DNA of 64,000 bases from Streptomyces sp. NBC_00390 (lineage in GTDB: Bacteria; Actinomycetota; Actinomycetes; Streptomycetales; Streptomycetaceae): the NCBI RefSeq assembly GCF_036057275.1, contig NZ_CP107945.1, positions 744,001 through 808,000 of the forward strand. The letters run 5' to 3'. Positions within the stretch are counted from its first letter, which is position 1. Each line of letters begins with the position of its first letter. The translations under genes were made by a program, and so were the position numbers. Of the stretch, positions 1-7,362 are shown piece after piece. The notes below the pieces were generated by a model that worked only from the letters and a program-made list of their open reading frames with translations, had not been told where the DNA came from and searched no databases.

Positions 1-215
1 CACTGGCCGCAGGGGTGGTCGAGGCACTGCGGCCGTTCTCCCGGGAGGAGGACTCGTCCCAGCCGACCGGAAGCGACTTCCTCAGCGTGTCCTTCCTGGT
101 GCCGGACGATCAGGAAGAGCTCTTCCTCGCCACGGAGTTGAGCCTGGCCAACCAGATGGGCGACGAGTTCCAGTTCCGGCTGAACGGACCTCTTCCCCCG
201 TACAGCTTCGTCTGA
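1..215 (+). CDS. gvpF: Gas vesicle protein GvpF/GvpL family, C-terminal fragment
   Basis: This reading frame is already open at the left edge, so only the last ~70 residues are present and the start lies outside the window. The tail RLNGPLPPYSFV is the characteristic C-terminus of the GvpF/GvpL family, whose members are accessory proteins of gas-vesicle assembly thought to bind GvpA. The position directly before gvpG matches the usual actinobacterial order (gvpO-A-F-G-J-L-S-K), so this copy is called gvpF and the complete paralogue at 924-1748 gvpL. The GTG at position 15 is internal. Confidence 0.85.
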   Translation, partial: LAAGVVEALRPFSREEDSSQPTGSDFLSVSFLVPDDQEELFLATELSLANQMGDEFQFRLNGPLPPYSFV

Positions 216-225
216 AGGACATCCG

Positions 226-486
226 ATGGGTTTGTTCACTCAGATCGTCACTTTGCCGCTGGCACCCGTGCGCGGTGTCGGATGGGTGGTGGAGCGCGTC
301 CTGGAAGCGGCAGAGGACGAGTACTACGACCCGGCGCCCGTACAACAGGCGCTTGCGGCCCTCGAAGCGGAACTGCTGGCGGGGGAGATCGACGAGGAGA
401 CCTTCGACCGGCGAGAGGACGAACTGCTCGACCGGCTGGAGGAGATCAGGGCATGGCAGGAACAGCGAGGCATGGGCCGTGAGTGA
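226..486 (+). CDS. gvpG: Gas vesicle protein GvpG
   Basis: An 86-residue acidic, helical protein beginning MGLFTQIVTLPLAPVRG, the N-terminal signature of GvpG, followed by the conserved stretch ERVLEAAEDEYYDP and a charged coiled-coil-like half (about residues 40-80). GvpG is a small accessory or minor structural protein needed for gas-vesicle formation. The gene starts 10 bp after gvpF, behind a GAAGGA ribosome-binding site, and its 3' end overlaps the start of gvpJ, which implies translational coupling. Length is normal for the family. Confidence 0.9.
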   Translation: MGLFTQIVTLPLAPVRGVGWVVERVLEAAEDEYYDPAPVQQALAALEAELLAGEIDEETFDRREDELLDRLEEIRAWQEQRGMGRE

Positions 487-931
487 ACCCGTGGCCAACA
501 GGCTTGGCTCCTACCCGTCCAGAGGGGCACCTCAGTACGCGCAGGGCTCGTCGGCGAACCTCGCCGACATCCTTGAGCGCGTGCTCGACAAGGGCATCGT
601 GATCGCCGGCGACATCCAGATCAATCTGCTCGACATCGAGTTGCTCACCATCAAACTCCGTCTGCTGGTCGCGTCCGTCGACAAGGCGAAGGAAATGGGC
701 ATCGACTGGTGGGAGCACGACCCCTCGCTGTCGTCCCGGGCCAGGGACGAGACTTCGCTCGCCGATGAGAACCGGAGACTGCGCGCGGAGATCGATGCGC
801 TGCGCAGGAGCGGGGCGCTGCCCGAAGGAACTCCCGACAGCCTTCCCGAGGAAGTTCCCGAACGCGAGAGGAAACCGCGCGCAGCCACGTCACGCGCCTC
901 TCGTCGTGAAGGGAAGACCGACGATGACTGA
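479..931 (+). CDS. gvpJ: Gas vesicle protein GvpJ (GvpA-like minor structural protein)
   Basis: A 150-residue protein started at a GTG that overlaps the gvpG stop by 8 bp. Residues ~26-75 (LADILERVLDKGIVIAGDIQ and onward) form the alpha-beta-beta-alpha core shared by GvpA, GvpJ, GvpM and GvpS. GvpA forms the vesicle wall, while GvpJ-type proteins are thought to help start wall assembly. The core is followed by a long charged tail (residues ~85-150), absent from GvpA, which supports a minor structural role. The letter follows from gene order; GvpS is possible but less likely because a shorter GvpS-like gene follows gvpL. Confidence 0.82.
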   Translation: MSEPVANRLGSYPSRGAPQYAQGSSANLADILERVLDKGIVIAGDIQINLLDIELLTIKLRLLVASVDKAKEMGIDWWEHDPSLSSRARDETSLADENRRLRAEIDALRRSGALPEGTPDSLPEEVPERERKPRAATSRASRREGKTDDD

Positions 932-1748
932 GCGTGTCACCTACGTCTACGCGGTGGCCCGCACCACGCAGGACATCCAGGCCGCCGCGGCCTCACTCAC
1001 CGGAGTCGCCGACGCACCCGTCCGGCTCGTGGCGGGCACACAAGGTGACGACATGGTGCTCGTGGTGAGCGCGGTGCCCTCGGAGGACTTCCATGAGGAC
1101 GCACTCAAACGCCATCTCGAAGACATCGAGTGGCTCGAGGCCGTCGCCCGGGCCCACCACGGGGTGATCGAGGCACTCGCCGACCGCACCACGATCCTCC
1201 CTCTGCGGCTCGCGACCGTGTACCTCGACGACGACCGGGCCCGGACCGTCCTGGACACCGCCTGGGACTCGTTCGCGGAACGTCTCGACCATCTCGCCGC
1301 GCACATCGAGTGGGGCGTCAAGATCTACGTCGAGGCGTCCGCCGGGACCACCACTCCCGCCCCGCCTGCCGCCGCGTCGGCCCCCGGACTCACTCCGGGG
1401 CGGGCGTATCTGCGTGCCCGCAAGGCTCAGAAGAGTGTGCGCGACGATGTCTACCGAGCGGCGCAGAAGGCCGCGGAACGGGTCGAGGAAACAGGGCGCG
1501 CCTATGCCGCCGACCGGGCCCGCCACCGGGTGCAGCAGGGCGAACTGGCCGACGCGACAGCCGAGAACGTGGTCAACGACGCCTACCTCGTGCCACGTGA
1601 GCGCGCGGAGGAATTCCGGAACGAGGTGAGCCGTGCCTCCGAAGGACTCCAGGGCGTACGGGTCGAGGTCACCGGCCCCTGGGCGCCGTACTCCTTCGCC
1701 ATGCCCCCCTCCACGCCCGGCGACGCGGAGGAGGGCGGGCCGTCATGA
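924..1748 (+). CDS. gvpL: Gas vesicle protein GvpL/GvpF family
   Basis: A complete 274-residue GvpL/F family protein. It begins MTERVTYVYAVAR, carries the family block HHGVIEALADRTTILPLRLATVY around residues 73-95, and ends with the family motif GPWAPYSF followed by a short Pro/Gly tail. GvpF/L proteins interact with GvpA and are needed for vesicle assembly. The middle (residues ~160-215) is Arg/Ala/Glu-rich and probably helical. The start codon overlaps the gvpJ stop by 8 bp and the stop overlaps gvpS by 4 bp, so the whole cluster reads as one coupled operon. Confidence 0.9.
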   Translation: MTERVTYVYAVARTTQDIQAAAASLTGVADAPVRLVAGTQGDDMVLVVSAVPSEDFHEDALKRHLEDIEWLEAVARAHHGVIEALADRTTILPLRLATVYLDDDRARTVLDTAWDSFAERLDHLAAHIEWGVKIYVEASAGTTTPAPPAAASAPGLTPGRAYLRARKAQKSVRDDVYRAAQKAAERVEETGRAYAADRARHRVQQGELADATAENVVNDAYLVPRERAEEFRNEVSRASEGLQGVRVEVTGPWAPYSFAMPPSTPGDAEEGGPS

Positions 1749-1954
1749 CCATGGCCCACCCCTCGTCGCAGGAGCCTCTGGCAAACCGCCAGGTCGCCCT
1801 CATCGATCTGCTGGACCGTCTGCTCAGCGGTGGTGTCGTCATCACCGGGGACGTGGTGCTGTCCATCGCCGACATCGACCTGGTCCGTGTGTCACTGCGT
1901 GCTCTGATCGTCTCCATCCGTACATCGCAGCCGCTGGACGACCATGGCGCATGA
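1745..1954 (+). CDS. gvpS: Gas vesicle protein GvpS (short GvpA-like)
   Basis: A 69-residue GvpA-like protein. Residues ~18-60 (LIDLLDRLLSGGVVITGDVV, then LSIADIDLVRVSLRALIVSI) match the GvpA-family fold of helix, two strands and helix, with almost no extra sequence. The short length and location between gvpL and gvpK fit GvpS. It is presumably a minor wall component or nucleation factor. The ATG overlaps the gvpL stop (ATGA) and the 3' end overlaps gvpK by 11 bp. Confidence 0.82.
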   Translation: MTMAHPSSQEPLANRQVALIDLLDRLLSGGVVITGDVVLSIADIDLVRVSLRALIVSIRTSQPLDDHGA

Positions 1955-2375
1955 GGAGGAGGCCGCGGGCACAGGCCGCCGCTCCGGTGACGCGGGGCGC
2001 CGCCTCGAAGAGGTGTCGGACGCCGCCGCCCGTGCCTTCCGGCTGCTGCCCGCCGCTCCCAGGGACCTGCCCGCGCCCGGTGGTGGCACGGCCGCCCCTG
2101 CCCACCGGATCCGCAGCGACCCCGACAGCGTCGAACGGGATCTGGTACGGCTGGTGCTCACCCTGGTCGAGCTGCTGCGCCAGTTGATGGAGCGCCAGGC
2201 GCTGCACCGGGTCGATCAGGGTGACCTCACCGAAGAGCAGGAAGAACGCCTGGGGGCGACGCTTCTGGTGCTGCACGACCGGATGAACGAGCTGTGCGCC
2301 CAGTACGGGCTGACCATGGAGGACCTCAACCTCGACCTCGGCCCGCTGGGCACGCTTCTGCCGCCCCCCGACTGA
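1944..2375 (+). CDS. gvpK: Gas vesicle protein GvpK
   Basis: A 143-residue protein. Its core matches the GvpK family: RDLVRLVLTLVELLRQLMER-like segments at ~60-85, then LHRVDQGDLTEEQEERLGATL and LHDRMNELCAQYGLTMEDLNLDLGPLG. GvpK is a small accessory protein conserved in gas-vesicle clusters, with a poorly defined assembly role. It is the last gene of the cluster here. An N-terminal Ala/Arg-rich extension of ~45 residues looks disordered. Whether this strain floats cannot be told, since many Streptomyces carry silent gvp clusters. Confidence 0.9.
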   Translation: MAHEEEAAGTGRRSGDAGRRLEEVSDAAARAFRLLPAAPRDLPAPGGGTAAPAHRIRSDPDSVERDLVRLVLTLVELLRQLMERQALHRVDQGDLTEEQEERLGATLLVLHDRMNELCAQYGLTMEDLNLDLGPLGTLLPPPD

Positions 2376-2759
2376 CCGGAGCGGCCGCCGAAGCGGTGCA
2401 TCCGCGCCAAGGCCCGGCGGTGTCCGTCGAAGGCTGCGCTCGCGTCCGGGAAGACGTACTGAACCGCGGCCAGTTAGCAGGCGCGCGGGAGGGGGATGCC
2501 GTCGTGCGGGACGTCGCCTTCGTGGTCCTGTCTGCCCCGTACGACGGGCGAAGGTCTTCAGGCGGCCCCGCTGGAGGACCGCCGGGTGCGCTGACGCCAG
2601 GTCATACGGGCAAGCGCATGTGCGGCGGGCCGGCTTGGGGCGTCCGGCGGAATCAAGGGCGTGCACAGAGGTGCCGCGGTCCTCGCGGCGGACCGGCTGC
2701 CGGCCGTGACTCCGCCGAGTCACGGCCGCATCAGCCGGACCGCCGCGAGGGTGGCACGG
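2376..2759. other. Intergenic region between gvpK and rpsN
   Basis: 384 bp between two convergent operons. Apart from the hairpin at 2701-2728 I see no supported gene, and the open frames here have no recognisable protein and lie in all phases. It probably holds the gvp transcript 3' end and the rpsN terminator. Confidence 0.5.
2701..2728 (-). terminator. Hairpin terminator of rpmB-rpsN
   Basis: A perfect 11-bp stem (CGGCCGTGACT at 2701-2711 with its complement at 2718-2728) closes a 6-nt CCGCCG loop, 31 bp downstream of the rpsN stop on the minus strand. There is no T tract, as is usual in Streptomyces. It could act on either strand. Confidence 0.6.
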
Positions 2760-3065
2760 TCACCAGGACGACTTGGTGACTCCCGGGAGGAATCCGGCAT
2801 GGGCCTGCTCGCGCATACGGACGCGGGACAGCCCGAACCGACGCAGGTGCCCGCGGGGCCGGCCGTCCACGCTGTCCCGGTTGCGCACCCGGGTCGCACT
2901 GGCGTCGCGCGGCTGGCGCCGAAGTTCCGCCAGAGCGGCGGCCCGCTCCGTCTCCGGGGTGCCCGGACGGCGGATGAGCTCCTTCAACTCGGCCCGCCGG
3001 GCGGCGTACCGCTCGACGATCACCTTGCGCTTCCCGTTCTTGGCGATCTTGCTCTGCTTGGCCAT
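2760..3065 (-). CDS. rpsN: 30S ribosomal protein S14, zinc-independent paralogue
   Basis: A 101-residue S14 beginning [13 protein letters not shown] and ending [14 protein letters not shown] (here [10 protein letters not shown]). It contains no cysteine, so it lacks the zinc ribbon (two CxxC motifs) of the short zinc-binding S14; its ~100-residue length is that of the zinc-free form. Under zinc starvation such paralogues replace zinc-binding copies in the ribosome and so release zinc. The ATG overlaps the rpmB stop (ATGA), making a two-gene operon. The Zur box at 3340-3356 explains its likely regulation. Confidence 0.93.
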   Translation of the reverse strand: MAKQSKIAKNGKRKVIVERYAARRAELKELIRRPGTPETERAAALAELRRQPRDASATRVRNRDSVDGRPRGHLRRFGLSRVRMREQAHAGFLPGVTKSSW

Positions 3066-3301
3066 CAGACCTTCACTCCCCTGGCGCGGATGCGGGCCAC
3101 CGCTGCCTCGACGCCGATGCTGTCGATCGTCTTGATCGCCTTGGCGCTGAGCGTCAGGCGCACATACCTGCCTTCGCTCGGCAGCCAGTACCGCTTGTGC
3201 TGGATGTTGGGGTCGAAGCGGCGCGAGGTGCGCCGGTGCGAGTGGGAGATGGTGTTGCCGAAGCCCGGCTGGGCTCCGGTCAGTTGGCAGTGGGCGGACA
3301 A
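3065..3301 (-). CDS. rpmB: 50S ribosomal protein L28, zinc-independent paralogue
   Basis: A 78-residue L28 with the family pattern [20 protein letters not shown] then [13 protein letters not shown]. Only one cysteine remains (residue 5), so the CxxC pairs of the zinc-binding L28 are absent. It is first in the leftward operon, with its start 38 bp from the Zur box. Its expected role is to substitute for the zinc-containing L28 during zinc limitation. Confidence 0.93.
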   Translation of the reverse strand: MSAHCQLTGAQPGFGNTISHSHRRTSRRFDPNIQHKRYWLPSEGRYVRLTLSAKAIKTIDSIGVEAAVARIRARGVKV

Positions 3302-3339
3302 GGTGTGACCTGCCTCTCCTCGGACGAGGGTTTTTGGTA

Positions 3340-3356
3340 ATGGAAATCATTGCCAT
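3340..3356. promoter_or_regulatory. Zur box between divergent ribosomal-protein operons
   Basis: The 17-bp element ATGGAAATCATTGCCAT is an inverted repeat: ATGG-AAT and ATT-CCAT arms pair perfectly, and only one symmetric pair around the AAT/ATT core breaks it. It resembles known actinobacterial Zur sites (AT-rich core near TGAAAATCATTTTCA). It lies 12 bp upstream of the rpmG ATG and 39 bp from rpmB, so one dimer site could repress both directions when zinc is sufficient. It stands out as AT-rich in GC-rich surroundings. Confidence 0.8.
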
Positions 3357-3367
3357 ATATTACCTCC

Positions 3368-3532
3368 ATGGCTCGCAACGAAGTACGCCCGGTCATCAAG
3401 CTCCGCTCCACCGCCGGGACCGGCTACACGTACGTCACCCGCAAGAACCGGCGGAATGATCCCGACCGCATGGTCCTGCGCAAGTACGACCCGCTGGCCC
3501 GCAGGCACGTCGACTTCCGCGAAGAACGCTGA
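3368..3532 (+). CDS. rpmG: 50S ribosomal protein L33, zinc-independent paralogue
   Basis: A 54-residue L33 starting [19 protein letters not shown], with the typical [13 protein letters not shown] and [12 protein letters not shown] blocks. There are no cysteines, so the CxxC zinc pairs of the standard L33 are missing. I chose the ATG at 3368 rather than the in-frame ATG at 3350: it gives the canonical N-terminus, and the upstream codons lie inside the Zur box. It is first in the rightward operon. Confidence 0.93.
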   Translation: MARNEVRPVIKLRSTAGTGYTYVTRKNRRNDPDRMVLRKYDPLARRHVDFREER

Positions 3533-3563
3533 CCACACCACCTCCGCCCCGAAGGACCACGCC

Positions 3564-3818
3564 ATGAAGCCTGGAATCCATCCCCCGTACGGCCCGGTCG
3601 TCTTCCGCGACAAGGCCGCCGGCTCCGCCTTCCTCACCCGCTCGACCGCCACCAGCGACAAGACGATCGAGTGGGAGGACGGCAACACCTACCCCGTCGT
3701 CGACGTCGAGATCTCGAACGTGAGCCACCCGTTCTTCACGGGCACCGCCCGTGTCCTGGACACCGCCGGCCGCGTCGAGCGATTCGAGCGCCGCTACGGA
3801 AGCCGCGGGGCCAACTGA
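3564..3818 (+). CDS. rpmE2: 50S ribosomal protein L31 type B
   Basis: An 84-residue type-B L31: it begins [20 protein letters not shown] and has [20 protein letters not shown] and the FERRYG tail. It lacks the CxxC zinc motif of type-A L31. Type-B copies are the classical Zur-controlled replacement that frees zinc from ribosomes. The gene follows rpmG by 31 bp and its stop overlaps the cobW-like ATG (ATGA), so the operon is coupled. Confidence 0.94.
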   Translation: MKPGIHPPYGPVVFRDKAAGSAFLTRSTATSDKTIEWEDGNTYPVVDVEISNVSHPFFTGTARVLDTAGRVERFERRYGSRGAN

Positions 3819-4972
3819 TGCAGGACCAGCACCGATTGCCCGTTGTGATCGTGGGCGGGCTCCACTCCGACGCCCGCAAGGAGGTCGTGGACCGCCTGCT
3901 GCGCACCGTCCCCGGCAGTGTGGCTCTCCACCACGACCTGGCCACAGCGGCCGAAGGCACCGTCCGGCGCCTGGTGCGCGACGCCTCGGGCGAACTGGCG
4001 CACGGCGACGCCCCGCTCGTCAACGACTGCGCCTGCTGCGCGCTCCGCGAGGACCTGGTCCCCGAGCTGGAGCGTCTGGCCGCCGACGCACTGACCCGGC
4101 TGGCGATCGTCGAGCTGTGGGACTCGGTCGAGCCCAAGGCGATGGCCGAGGTCGTCGTCGCGCACGGCGGCGGTGCCCTCGAACTCACCGGTGTCATGAC
4201 CGCCGTCGATCCCGCGCTCGTACTGCCCTGCCTCGCCAACGGCGACGATCTGGCCGAGGTCGGGCTCGCCGCCGCGGCCACCGACCGGCGCACGGTCGCC
4301 GACACCTGGGCCCGTCAGCTGGAGTACGCTCCCGTGCTCGCTCTCGTCGACAGCGAGGACACCGACGACGAGGACCGTGCGCTCCTTGCCCAGCTCCACC
4401 CGACCGCCCGTCAGGTGCCCGCCGGATCCGGTGAACTCGCCCAACTGGCCTTCGCCGGCTTCGATGTGGAGACGGCCGCCGCCGCCCAGCACCCGGCCTG
4501 CGCCCTGCTGCCCCAGGAGGCGGACGAAGCGGGAGTCGCCACTCTCGTCTGGCACCGCCGCCGCCCCTTCCACCCCGAACGCCTCTACCAGGCACTGGAA
4601 GACCTCTGCTGCGCGGCCGCTCGCAGCCGTGGCCGGTTCTGGCTCGCCGACCGCCCGGACACCCTGCTCGCCTGGGACGCCGCAGGCGGCGCGCTGTGCG
4701 TGGAGAACGCCGGCCCGTGGCTGGCTTCGCTGCCGGACGCCGCCTGGGACATGGTGCCCCCGATGCGCCGTGCCGCCGCCGCGACGGACTGGCACCCGGA
4801 GCACGGTGACTGCTGCCAGCACCTGGTCTTCACCTCCCCCGGACTCGACCGCGACGGCCTGGCCGAGCTTCTCGAGTCGTGTCTGCTCACCGACGACGAG
4901 CACGCCGCCGGCCCCGAGGCGTGGAAGCAGTTGCCGGCCGCGTTCGACTCCCTCCTCGATCCCGTCTCCTGA
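3818..4972 (+). CDS. CobW/COG0523-like protein with degenerate P-loop
   Basis: A 384-residue member of the CobW/COG0523 (ZNG-type metallochaperone) family. The family metal motif CxCC is present as CACC at residues 71-74, and the CobW C-terminal domain (about 275-370) includes [14 protein letters not shown] and FWLADRP. At the normal Walker A site (GxxxxGKT) the sequence is [10 protein letters not shown] (residues 13-22): the Lys and Thr that bind nucleotide phosphate are gone. The family is thought to deliver zinc to client proteins using GTP. This copy may no longer hydrolyse GTP. Its position between Zur-type ribosomal genes supports a role in zinc starvation. Confidence 0.85.
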   Translation: MQDQHRLPVVIVGGLHSDARKEVVDRLLRTVPGSVALHHDLATAAEGTVRRLVRDASGELAHGDAPLVNDCACCALREDLVPELERLAADALTRLAIVELWDSVEPKAMAEVVVAHGGGALELTGVMTAVDPALVLPCLANGDDLAEVGLAAAATDRRTVADTWARQLEYAPVLALVDSEDTDDEDRALLAQLHPTARQVPAGSGELAQLAFAGFDVETAAAAQHPACALLPQEADEAGVATLVWHRRRPFHPERLYQALEDLCCAAARSRGRFWLADRPDTLLAWDAAGGALCVENAGPWLASLPDAAWDMVPPMRRAAAATDWHPEHGDCCQHLVFTSPGLDRDGLAELLESCLLTDDEHAAGPEAWKQLPAAFDSLLDPVS

Positions 4973-5019
4973 CCCCCGCACCACATCCCCGTCCGACATC
5001 AGCACGGAAGAAGGACCCC

Positions 5020-5256
5020 ATGGCCCGCCGTCACGACCCCCGCAAGCCGCAAAAGCCCCGCCCCAACCCCCTGGACACGGCCGGGATCACATACATCGAC
5101 TACAAGGACACCGATGTGCTGCGGAGGTTCATCTCCGACCGCGGCAAGATCCGCAGCCGCCGCGTCACCCGCGTCACCGCCCAGCAGCAGCGGCAGATCG
5201 CCGCGGCGATCAAGAACGCCCGGGAGATGGCGCTCCTGCCCATCGCGAACCGGTAG
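5020..5256 (+). CDS. rpsR: 30S ribosomal protein S18 paralogue
   Basis: A 78-residue S18 with the family segments [30 protein letters not shown] and [13 protein letters not shown]. It has no cysteine. It ends the rightward Zur operon, 47 bp after the cobW-like gene, and is followed by a strong terminator. It is the accessory S18 commonly found beside rpmE2/rpmG paralogues in Streptomyces, presumably incorporated under zinc limitation. Confidence 0.93.
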   Translation: MARRHDPRKPQKPRPNPLDTAGITYIDYKDTDVLRRFISDRGKIRSRRVTRVTAQQQRQIAAAIKNAREMALLPIANR

Positions 5257-5308
5257 CAGCTCCGGCGCGCCCGGCAGGAAGCGGGCACGCAATCCCGTGA
5301 ACGGCGAG

Positions 5309-5345
5309 CGGCCCCGGGCGGCAGAGTCTCTGCCGCCCGGGGCCG
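5309..5345 (+). terminator. Strong hairpin terminator after rpsR
   Basis: A perfect 17-bp stem (5309-5325 with 5329-5345) closes a 3-nt GTC loop, 52 bp after the rpsR stop. It is symmetric enough to work in both directions and so may also end the minus-strand gene at 5399-5677. Confidence 0.85.
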
Positions 5346-5398
5346 TCCCGTTCTCCGGCGCTCGCCGAGGCGGCCGGGCCCGGCACCGCCGACGCCGG

Positions 5399-5677
5399 TC
5401 AGTACGGGCGCGGCGACATGACGTGCTGCTCGCCGCCATGGAATTCGCACACACAGCGCGGCACGCCCGGTCCTGGCGTCGCGCGGACCGACACGGGTGT
5501 GGGCGGATCCGTCGGCAGCTCCACCGCGACGGCGACCGACCGGTCGCGGCTCGTCGTGACGTGCCCGGTCTCCTTGCCGTCGATGAGCACCTCCACCACG
5601 GACGTCCGGCCGGTCTGGACCGTGGCACTCACCGAGTGGCCGAGATGATCGATGTGGAAGTGGTGGCGTCGTCGCAT
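5399..5677 (-). CDS. Conserved hypothetical protein, 92 aa
   Basis: I do not recognise a characterised family. The proposed protein begins MRRRHHFHIDHLGHSV and appears to be a small all-beta fold: alternating hydrophobic stretches SATVQTG, SVVEVLIDGKETGHV and SVAVAVELP. No signal peptide or membrane segment is visible. It reads leftward toward the terminator at 5309-5345. The start is uncertain, since the frame stays open upstream to 5911, but the MRRRHHFHID start leaves room for the divergent promoter of the next gene. Confidence 0.5.
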   Translation of the reverse strand: MRRRHHFHIDHLGHSVSATVQTGRTSVVEVLIDGKETGHVTTSRDRSVAVAVELPTDPPTPVSVRATPGPGVPRCVCEFHGGEQHVMSPRPY

Positions 5678-5793
5678 CGGACCGCCTCTCGGCCGGTATC
5701 CCGTTGGGCACTTCCCATCATCCCCGGTTGCCGGTTGTGACGCCTCCTGGCACCGAACCAGCCGCACATCACCGATAGCCATGGGCATTGATT

Positions 5794-5813
5794 GCTCATT
5801 TCTGCTCGTAACT
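5794..5813. promoter_or_regulatory. Tandem 10-bp repeat, candidate DeoR-type operator 1
   Basis: TGCTCATTTC at 5794-5803 is followed without a gap by TGCTCGTAAC at 5804-5813. The same arrangement (TGCTTGTAAC then TGCTCGAAAT) occurs at 9270-9289 between deoR and the SIS gene. Ten-bp spacing puts the repeats on the same DNA face. It lies ~100 bp upstream of the GH109-like gene. Confidence 0.5.
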
Positions 5814-5909
5814 CCGTTCTTTTGAGCGTCTATTGACATGGCCCGAGCAGCACCGCCAGAGTCTTCAGCGCTCACCAGCGATGCCGAACACGGAGGAGTG
5901 CCACGCGTC

Positions 5910-7325
5910 ATGACTCAACTGTCTGGAATCTCACGTCGCCTGCTGCTGGGGGGAGCGCTGGCCTCCGGAGCGCTCGCAACCGGAGTCGGATCCGCTCCTA
6001 CGGCTGCCGCCCTTCCCGCACCCCGTCGCCGGCCAGGCCAGAGATCCATGATCAATGTGCCCTTCGAGACGTACCGCACGGTCCGCGTCGGTGTCATCGG
6101 GCTCGGCAACCGGGGCTCGGGGATGACCACCGGGTGGTCCGTCGTCCCCGGTTGCACGGTGACCGCCGTATGCGACATCCGCGCGGACCGCGCCAAGCGC
6201 ACCGCCGACCAGCTGGTCGCCCAGGGCAAGCCGCGTCCCGCCGAGTTCGGCGGAACCGCCGACTCGTACGAGCAGCTGCTGCGGCGCGACGACATCGACC
6301 TGGTGTACATCGCCACGCCGTGGGAGTTCCACCACGAGCAGGGCAGGACCGCGCTGCTGGCCGGCAAGCACGTCATCGTCGAACTGCCCATCGCAACCGA
6401 ACTGCACGAGCTCTGGGATCTCGTCGACACCTCGGAGCGCACCTGCCGGCACCTGATGCTGTCGGAGAACTGCAGCTACGGCCGCAACGAGCTGGCGATG
6501 CTCAAGATGGCGCACGAGGGGATGTTCGGCGACATCACCAACGGCCACGGCGGCTACCTGCACGATCTGCGCCAACTGCTTTTCTCCGACACGTACTACA
6601 CCGACGCATGGCGCCGGCGCTGGCACACGCGCAGCACCGCGTCGTTCTATCCCATGCACGGACTCGCTCCGATCGCCGCGGCCATGGACATCAACCGCGG
6701 CGACCGGATGACCACACTGCGCGCCACCGCCACCGCTCCCAAGGGACTGGCCGACTACCGCGAGCGGTTCGTGCCCCGGTCGCACCCCTCGTGGAAGGAG
6801 ACGTACGTCAACGGCGACCTGGTCACCTGCCTGATCGACACCGCGAAGGGCAGGGTCATCCGGGCCGAGCACGACGTCAGTTCGCCCCGCCCCTACAGCC
6901 GGATCAACTCGCTCGCCGGCAGCCGGGGGATCTTCGAGGACTACGCCGGCACGTCGTCGACCGGAGGACGGGTCTACGTCGAACCGGACCACAGCGGCCA
7001 CTCCTGGCGTGACTTCGACACCTTCCGCAAGGAGTTCGACCACTGGCTGTGGAAGAAGATCGGCGACGACGCCGCGAACAACGGTGGTCACGGCGGCATG
7101 GACTACGTGCTCCAGTGGCGCACCGTCCAGCTGATGCGGGCCGGACTGGTGCCCGACATCGACGTGTACGACTCGGCGGCCTGGTGCTCGCCGATCCCCC
7201 TGAGCGTCACGTCCCTGGCCGCGGACGGGCGGCCCGTCGACGTCCCCGACTTCACCCGCGGCGCCTGGGTGAATCTGCGGCTCGGCCTCGACTCCCGTGT
7301 GTCCGAGATGCCCCCCGTCGCCTGA
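5910..7325 (+). CDS. Tat-exported Gfo/Idh/MocA oxidoreductase, GH109 alpha-N-acetylgalactosaminidase-like
   Basis: A 471-residue protein with a twin-arginine signal peptide (ISRRLLLGGALASG, residues 7-20). A Rossmann NAD-binding motif GVIGLGNRGSG follows at 61-71, then DLVYIATPWEFHHEQ and the GH109-like motif FYPMHGLAPIAAAMDINRGD near residue 250. GH109 enzymes cleave terminal alpha-GalNAc by an NAD-dependent redox mechanism, and Tat export fits a folded, cofactor-loaded enzyme. The start at 5910 was chosen for the RR signal and an upstream GGAGGAG. The SIS protein and DeoR regulator nearby suggest amino-sugar use. Other Gfo/Idh functions remain possible. Confidence 0.78.
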   Translation: MTQLSGISRRLLLGGALASGALATGVGSAPTAAALPAPRRRPGQRSMINVPFETYRTVRVGVIGLGNRGSGMTTGWSVVPGCTVTAVCDIRADRAKRTADQLVAQGKPRPAEFGGTADSYEQLLRRDDIDLVYIATPWEFHHEQGRTALLAGKHVIVELPIATELHELWDLVDTSERTCRHLMLSENCSYGRNELAMLKMAHEGMFGDITNGHGGYLHDLRQLLFSDTYYTDAWRRRWHTRSTASFYPMHGLAPIAAAMDINRGDRMTTLRATATAPKGLADYRERFVPRSHPSWKETYVNGDLVTCLIDTAKGRVIRAEHDVSSPRPYSRINSLAGSRGIFEDYAGTSSTGGRVYVEPDHSGHSWRDFDTFRKEFDHWLWKKIGDDAANNGGHGGMDYVLQWRTVQLMRAGLVPDIDVYDSAAWCSPIPLSVTSLAADGRPVDVPDFTRGAWVNLRLGLDSRVSEMPPVA

Positions 7326-7362
7326 GCCTGCCCGTTCGGCCGACCTCTTGAAGGAGCAGACA

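Noticed and set aside
532..888. Long minus-strand open frame opposite gvpJ
   Set aside because: The opposite strand encodes a clear GvpJ with operon overlaps; the Ser/Arg-rich product is typical of a high-GC antisense frame.
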